From Burkholderiales bacterium (GTDB lineage: Bacteria; Pseudomonadota; Gammaproteobacteria; Burkholderiales; Burkholderiaceae_C): a DNA stretch of 8,965 nucleotides. The DNA lies in NCBI GenBank assembly GCA_947448105.1, contig CANFNE010000091.1:1-8965 (forward strand), given 5' to 3'. Positions within the stretch are counted from its first letter, which is position 1. Every line of letters starts with the position of its first letter. Positions 5,771 to 8,965 of this stretch are shown here, one piece after another. The position numbers and the translations under genes are program-made. The notes under the pieces were generated by a model. The model ran no database searches. It worked only from the letters and a program-made list of their open reading frames with translations, and was not told the DNA's origin.

Positions 5771-7276
5771 TTAGGCGCCGCCCAAGGCCGCGCAGGCCTG
5801 CTGGCGCAGCCAGGGGCTCACACGGTAGCGCTCGCCCCGGTACTCGGCGTCCAGCGCCTCTAGCACGGCTATTACGCCCTGGGCGCTCCAGGCGGCCAGC
5901 CAGTCAAAGGGACCGGCGGGGTAGTTCACGCCCAGCTTCATGGCCTGGTTGGCGCCCTCAATGGAGCACACGCCTTGTTGCACCGCGTCGGCGGCCTCGT
6001 TGATCAGCATGGCCACGGTGCGGGCCACGACCAGCGCGCTTTGGTCGGCCACTTGCTGCGGCCAGTAGCCCAGCGCGCTGAGCCAGGCTTGTGCCTCGGT
6101 GGCGCAGGCGGCACTGGCACGCACCGAAGGCGCCCAGGCCAGCACGCGCGAGCCCTCGGGCGCGAACGCCATGTCAAACACCGCTACGTTCGCGCCCAGG
6201 CTGGACGCGGTGCGGCCATCGGTCTGGCGCAGTTGCAGCGTGGAGGTGGTCAGACCACACCAGTCGCTGTTGCGGTCATGGTTAAAGACCACACCAGCTG
6301 CCGTCAAGTGTGCGGCCCACGCATCCATGCGCGCGCCACTGCCGTGCAGTTGCACGCCGCTGCTGGTTGGCGCGTCAACGGTTTGCGCTGCGGCCAACTG
6401 CGGCTTGTCCGCACCTTCGGCGTAGTCGTACATGCCGCGCCCGGACTTGCGCCCCAGCAGGCCGCCGTCCACCAGCTCGCGCTGCAAGAGCGAAGGCACG
6501 TAGCGCTTGTCAAAAAAGTTGGCCTGGTAGACCGACTGCGTCACCGCAAAATTGGTGTCGTGCCCGATCAGGTCCATCAGCTCGCACGGGCCCATGCGAA
6601 AGCCGATGGCTTTGAGGCAGGCGTCCAGCACCACGGGGCGGGTGCATTGTTCTTGCAGCAGCGCCAGCGCTTCGGCGTAATAGGGCCGCGCAATGCGGTT
6701 GACGATAAAGCCCGGCGTGGAGCGCGCATGCACCGCCACCTTGCCCCAGCTTTGGGCCAGGGCAAATACGTAGTCAGCAATCTGCGGCGCGGTGTGCAGG
6801 CCCGAGACCACTTCGACCAGCTTCATCAGCGGCACGGGGTTGAAAAAGTGCATGCCCACCAGGCGCTCGGGGTGGCGCAGGCCCTGGGCCATGGCCGTAA
6901 TCGAGATGGACGAGGTGTTGCTGGCAAACACGCAGTTGGCGCCCACAATGTCCTCCAACTGCAGCCACAAGGCCCGCTTGGCCTCGACCTGTTCCAGGAT
7001 GGCTTCCACCACCAGCGTGCTGCGGGCGGCGTCTTGCAGACTGGCCACTGGCGTAATGCGTGCCAGCAGGCCCGCCACATCGTCGGCTTGCATCTTGCCC
7101 TTGGCCACCAGGGCGCCCAGGCTGGCGTGCAGCTTGTCGAGCGCGCCTTGGGCTGCGCCCGCGCGTACGTCGTACAGCCATACCGCGTGCCCGGCTTGCG
7201 CGGCCACTTGCGCAATACCCGCGCCCATGATGCCCGCGCCCACCACCAGCACGCTGGTCTTTTGCAGGCCGCTCAT
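5771..7276 (-). CDS. paaH: 3-hydroxyacyl-CoA dehydrogenase, PaaH type (3-hydroxyadipyl-CoA dehydrogenase)
   Basis: NAD-dependent enzyme expected to oxidise 3-hydroxyadipyl-CoA to 3-oxoadipyl-CoA. From ATG 7276 it is 501 aa, the two-domain PaaH length (E. coli PaaH 475 aa) rather than the ~280-aa FadB2 type. The Rossmann motif GAGIMGAG is at 13-20, followed by an acidic Asp36 (LYDVR) that favours NAD. The catalytic pair is His143 (MHFFNPVPLMKLVEV) with Glu155; SNTSS at 119-123 and STPGFIVNRI at 186-195 are the usual conserved blocks. A first 3HCDH C-terminal domain (about 190-285, with LGRKSGRGMYDY) is followed by a linker and a second one (about 400-495, with MKLGVNYPAGPFDWLAAW), as in PaaH. 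The ATG overlaps the hydratase stop (ATGA), so translation is coupled; an upstream in-frame TTG (7291) is less likely. In this operon it should act after BoxABC(D) and the hydratase. Confidence 0.92.
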   Translation of the reverse strand: MSGLQKTSVLVVGAGIMGAGIAQVAAQAGHAVWLYDVRAGAAQGALDKLHASLGALVAKGKMQADDVAGLLARITPVASLQDAARSTLVVEAILEQVEAKRALWLQLEDIVGANCVFASNTSSISITAMAQGLRHPERLVGMHFFNPVPLMKLVEVVSGLHTAPQIADYVFALAQSWGKVAVHARSTPGFIVNRIARPYYAEALALLQEQCTRPVVLDACLKAIGFRMGPCELMDLIGHDTNFAVTQSVYQANFFDKRYVPSLLQRELVDGGLLGRKSGRGMYDYAEGADKPQLAAAQTVDAPTSSGVQLHGSGARMDAWAAHLTAAGVVFNHDRNSDWCGLTTSTLQLRQTDGRTASSLGANVAVFDMAFAPEGSRVLAWAPSVRASAACATEAQAWLSALGYWPQQVADQSALVVARTVAMLINEAADAVQQGVCSIEGANQAMKLGVNYPAGPFDWLAAWSAQGVIAVLEALDAEYRGERYRVSPWLRQQACAALGGA

Positions 7277-8082
7277 GGCGCAGGCGCCCAAGGGGCGGAG
7301 CGTTTGTCAAAGAAGGCGGCAAAGCCAGCACGGGCCTCGGGGGTGGCGCGCACCCGGCTGATGGTTTGTGCGGTGAGTTCGCGTGTGGCTTCGTCCATGG
7401 CGCCTGGGGTGAGTTGGGAGAAAAGTTGTTTGATCTCGCGCTGCGCGCCCGGGGCGGCGGCCAGCAGTTCGGCCACACGCGCGTCCACGGCGGCGTCGAG
7501 TTGGTCGGGCGCAGCCAGTTCGTGCACCATGCCCATGGCCAGCGCTTGCGCCGCGCCAATGCGGGTGGCGGTCAGCGCCAAAAACTGCGCTTGCCGCTTG
7601 CCCACGGCTGCCACCAAATAGGGCGAAATCACGGCCGGCAGAATTCCAAAGCGCGCTTCACTCACCGAGAACGCTGCGTTGTCAGCCGCAATCGCCATAT
7701 CGCAAGCGCAGCACAAGCCCACGCCGCCGCCCAGGGCGCTGCCCTGGATGCGCGCCACCGTGGGTTTGGGGCAGCTTTGGATGCGGGCCAACATGGCGGC
7801 AAAGCGCCGCGCGTCGGCCAGGTTCCATTCTTGGCTGGCGGTGCTCGAGCGCTGCATCCATTTCAAATCAGCGCCCGCACTGAAGTGCCGGCCTTCGCCT
7901 GCCAGCACGATCACGCGCACGCGCTCGTCGTGTGCGGCCTGGGCAAACGCGGCGTCGAGCTCGGCGATCATTAGCTCGTCAAAGGCGTTGAACACGCTGG
8001 GGCGCGCCATGGTGATGTGCGCCACGCCGGGGCGCGGGTGGCTGATTTGCAAAGTGCTGGGCAGGTCGGCGGGGGCGTTCAT
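7273..8082 (-). CDS. Enoyl-CoA hydratase/isomerase (crotonase family)
   Basis: Crotonase-fold enzyme of 269 aa, a normal length. ATG 8082 is chosen because it gives a normal-length crotonase and overlaps the boxA stop by one base (TGATG); a reading to 8229 adds 49 arginine-rich residues overlapping boxA. The oxyanion-hole blocks are FSAGADL (68-73) and GSALGGGVGL (114-123). Of the two catalytic glutamates of rat crotonase, the first (GGxxE) is replaced by Gly in GGGVGL, while the second is kept as Glu142 in SEARFG. This pattern, with ILPAVISPYLV, resembles the LiuC/AtuE methylglutaconyl-CoA hydratase group. Position between boxA and paaH suggests it isomerises or hydrates dehydroadipyl-CoA to 3-hydroxyadipyl-CoA; leucine-type degradation is the alternative. 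Its stop overlaps the paaH ATG. Confidence 0.88.
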   Translation of the reverse strand: MNAPADLPSTLQISHPRPGVAHITMARPSVFNAFDELMIAELDAAFAQAAHDERVRVIVLAGEGRHFSAGADLKWMQRSSTASQEWNLADARRFAAMLARIQSCPKPTVARIQGSALGGGVGLCCACDMAIAADNAAFSVSEARFGILPAVISPYLVAAVGKRQAQFLALTATRIGAAQALAMGMVHELAAPDQLDAAVDARVAELLAAAPGAQREIKQLFSQLTPGAMDEATRELTAQTISRVRATPEARAGFAAFFDKRSAPWAPAP

Positions 8083-8965
8083 CAATAGGTTTCCAGGTGC
8101 AAGCGGCCGTGTTGCTGCAGGTCGGCGGCCACGCTGGGCCAGTCCAGGCCAGCGTTGTGCGCCACTTCGCGCAGGGCCAGCACTACGCCTTCTTCCATGC
8201 TTTTGAGGCCGCAGACGTAGAAAAAACAATCCGGGTCGGCCAGCAGCGGCGCCACGTCGGCAGCGCGCTCGCGGATCAGGTCTTGCACATAGCGCTTGGG
8301 CTGGCCGCTGGCGCGCGAGAAGGCAAAGTTGCTGTCAATAAAGTCTTTGGGCAGGTTTTGCAGCGGGCCGAAATAAGGCAGTTCTTCTTGCGTGCGGGCA
8401 CCAAAGAACAGCATGAGTCGTCCACCGTCCACATTGGGCCCCCACGCTCCACCGCTGCGCGGGTCGCTGCCCCCCTGGGGGGCTGAAGCGCCTTGGGGCG
8501 GCCCGGCGGCGCTTCGGTCTTGAGGCCCCCACGCTCCACCGCTGCGCGGGTCGCTGCCCCCCTGGGGGGCTGAAGCGCCTTGGAGCGGCCCGGCGGCGCT
8601 TCGGTCTTGCCGGCGCATGGCGGCATCGCGCAGGCGCCTGCGCCACTCTGTCATCGCACGCATAGGCGCGCTGCCGGTGCCGGTGCAAATCATCACGATC
8701 TTGGAGCGCGGGTGGTTGGGCATCAAGAAAGAATTGCCAAACGGGCCGATCACGTCCACCGTGTCGCCCACGGCCAAGTCGCACAGGTAGTTGGACGCCA
8801 CGCCGCGTACCGGCTTGCCGTGGCTGTCTTCCAGCACGCGCTTTACCGTGAGAGACAGGTTGTTGTAGCCAGGGCGCTCGCCGTTGCGCGGGCTGGATAT
8901 CGAATATTGGCGCGCATGGTGGGCGCGGCCGTTGGCGTCTGCGCCGGGCGGTAAGACGCCAATCG
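8082..8965 (-). CDS. boxA: Benzoyl-CoA 2,3-epoxidase reductase subunit BoxA (5' end outside window)
   Basis: BoxA is a flavin and iron-sulfur reductase that takes electrons from NADPH and delivers them to the di-iron epoxidase BoxB, which converts benzoyl-CoA to its 2,3-epoxide. The visible 293 residues are the ferredoxin-NADP reductase part: IGVLPPGADANGRAHHARQY, the FAD-binding RQYSISSPR (18-26), GVASNYLCDL, GPFGNSFL, the NADP-binding TGTGSAPMRAMTEWRRR, LMLFFGARTQEELPYFGPL, KRYVQDLIRERA and YVCGLKSMEEGV, ending GRLHLETY as BoxA proteins do. The frame is open to the window edge; the N-terminal ferredoxin domain with its [4Fe-4S] clusters must lie beyond. Residues 119-176 are an unusual 58-residue insert made of two near-identical 29-residue units between MTEWRRRLRD and GGRLMLFFGAR, read through a tandem DNA repeat. 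The stop overlaps the hydratase ATG. Confidence 0.92.
   Translation of the reverse strand, partial: IGVLPPGADANGRAHHARQYSISSPRNGERPGYNNLSLTVKRVLEDSHGKPVRGVASNYLCDLAVGDTVDVIGPFGNSFLMPNHPRSKIVMICTGTGSAPMRAMTEWRRRLRDAAMRRQDRSAAGPLQGASAPQGGSDPRSGGAWGPQDRSAAGPPQGASAPQGGSDPRSGGAWGPNVDGGRLMLFFGARTQEELPYFGPLQNLPKDFIDSNFAFSRASGQPKRYVQDLIRERAADVAPLLADPDCFFYVCGLKSMEEGVVLALREVAHNAGLDWPSVAADLQQHGRLHLETY
8436..8609. repeat. Tandem 2 x 87-bp GC-rich repeat inside boxA
   Basis: Two direct copies, 8436-8522 and 8523-8609, differ at only two of 87 positions (8436/8523 and 8497/8584). Each is exactly 29 codons, has no stop in the boxA frame, and encodes QDRSAAGP-(L/P)-QGASAPQ, then GGSDPRSGGAWGP. Each copy contains a strong 15-bp palindrome, GCCCCCC-T-GGGGGGC (8469-8483 and 8556-8570), flanked by CGCT and AGCG arms. 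No obvious target duplication flanks the block. From memory, similar GC-rich palindromic repeats are scattered in Comamonadaceae genomes, which would make this a mobile or REP-like element read in frame; this needs a genome search. Confidence 0.9.

Noticed and set aside
7277..7291. TTG start for the dehydrogenase at 7291.
   Set aside because: ATG 7276 overlaps the hydratase stop in the standard ATGA arrangement and is only a few residues from the conserved Rossmann strand.
8083..8229. A longer hydratase beginning at 8229.
   Set aside because: It would add 49 arginine/proline-rich residues not typical of crotonases and overlap boxA by almost 150 bp; ATG 8082 fits both family length and stop/start coupling.
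8436..8609. CRISPR array or insertion sequence at the boxA repeat.
   Set aside because: There are only two directly abutting copies with no spacers, no transposase frame and no flanking target duplication.
4492..8965. Phenylacetate (paa) degradation cluster.
   Set aside because: The dehydrogenase and thiolase are paa-like, but the flanking reductase has the BoxA layout and ending (GRLHLETY) rather than PaaE's C-terminal ferredoxin, and no paaABCD genes are visible.

Overview
The window is GC-rich, densely packed DNA. Its gene content and protein flavour suggest a betaproteobacterium, most likely Comamonadaceae (Burkholderiales). Pointers are a BoxA-type benzoyl-CoA epoxidase reductase, a PaaH/PcaF-type CoA degradation set, a proteobacterial-type AMP nucleosidase and a NodI/NodJ-like ABC exporter. 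The lineage is an inference from recognised protein families; no rRNA or other marker lies in the window. Eight genes and one gene fragment are supported. All run on the minus strand except a small toxin-antitoxin pair.

Right half (4492-8965, minus strand, transcribed right to left): boxA (5' end outside the window), a crotonase-family hydratase/isomerase, a PaaH-type 3-hydroxyacyl-CoA dehydrogenase and a PcaF/PaaJ-type 3-oxoadipyl-CoA thiolase. The first three are joined by overlapping stop/start codons (TGATG, then ATGA) and the thiolase follows after 61 bp, so this reads as one operon. BoxA passes electrons from NADPH to the benzoyl-CoA epoxidase BoxB. The other three enzymes match the last steps of the same aerobic benzoyl-CoA (box) route: dehydroadipyl-CoA to 3-hydroxyadipyl-CoA, to 3-oxoadipyl-CoA, to succinyl-CoA plus acetyl-CoA. 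The most unusual feature of the window is in boxA: an in-frame tandem duplication of an 87-bp, palindrome-containing, GC-rich repeat (8436-8609), adding 58 residues between two conserved blocks of the NADP-binding domain.

Middle (3624-4491): a 297-bp intergenic region with a cluster of AT-rich palindromes, then a plus-strand HigBA-like toxin-antitoxin pair (HI1419/HI1420 type). The toxin appears to have lost about 20-23 internal residues, including the family's C-terminal core motif, while staying in frame and overlapping an intact antitoxin gene. A weak hairpin separates the antitoxin from the convergent thiolase gene.

Left half (1-3623, minus strand): amn (AMP nucleosidase), then nodI-like ATPase and nodJ-like permease genes 1 bp apart, then after 158 bp the start of a lipoprotein gene that leaves the window. 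amn, nodI and nodJ could be co-transcribed (45 bp, then 1 bp gaps), but no functional link between AMP cleavage and the exporter is evident. No tRNA, rRNA, insertion sequence, prophage or CRISPR array was seen.
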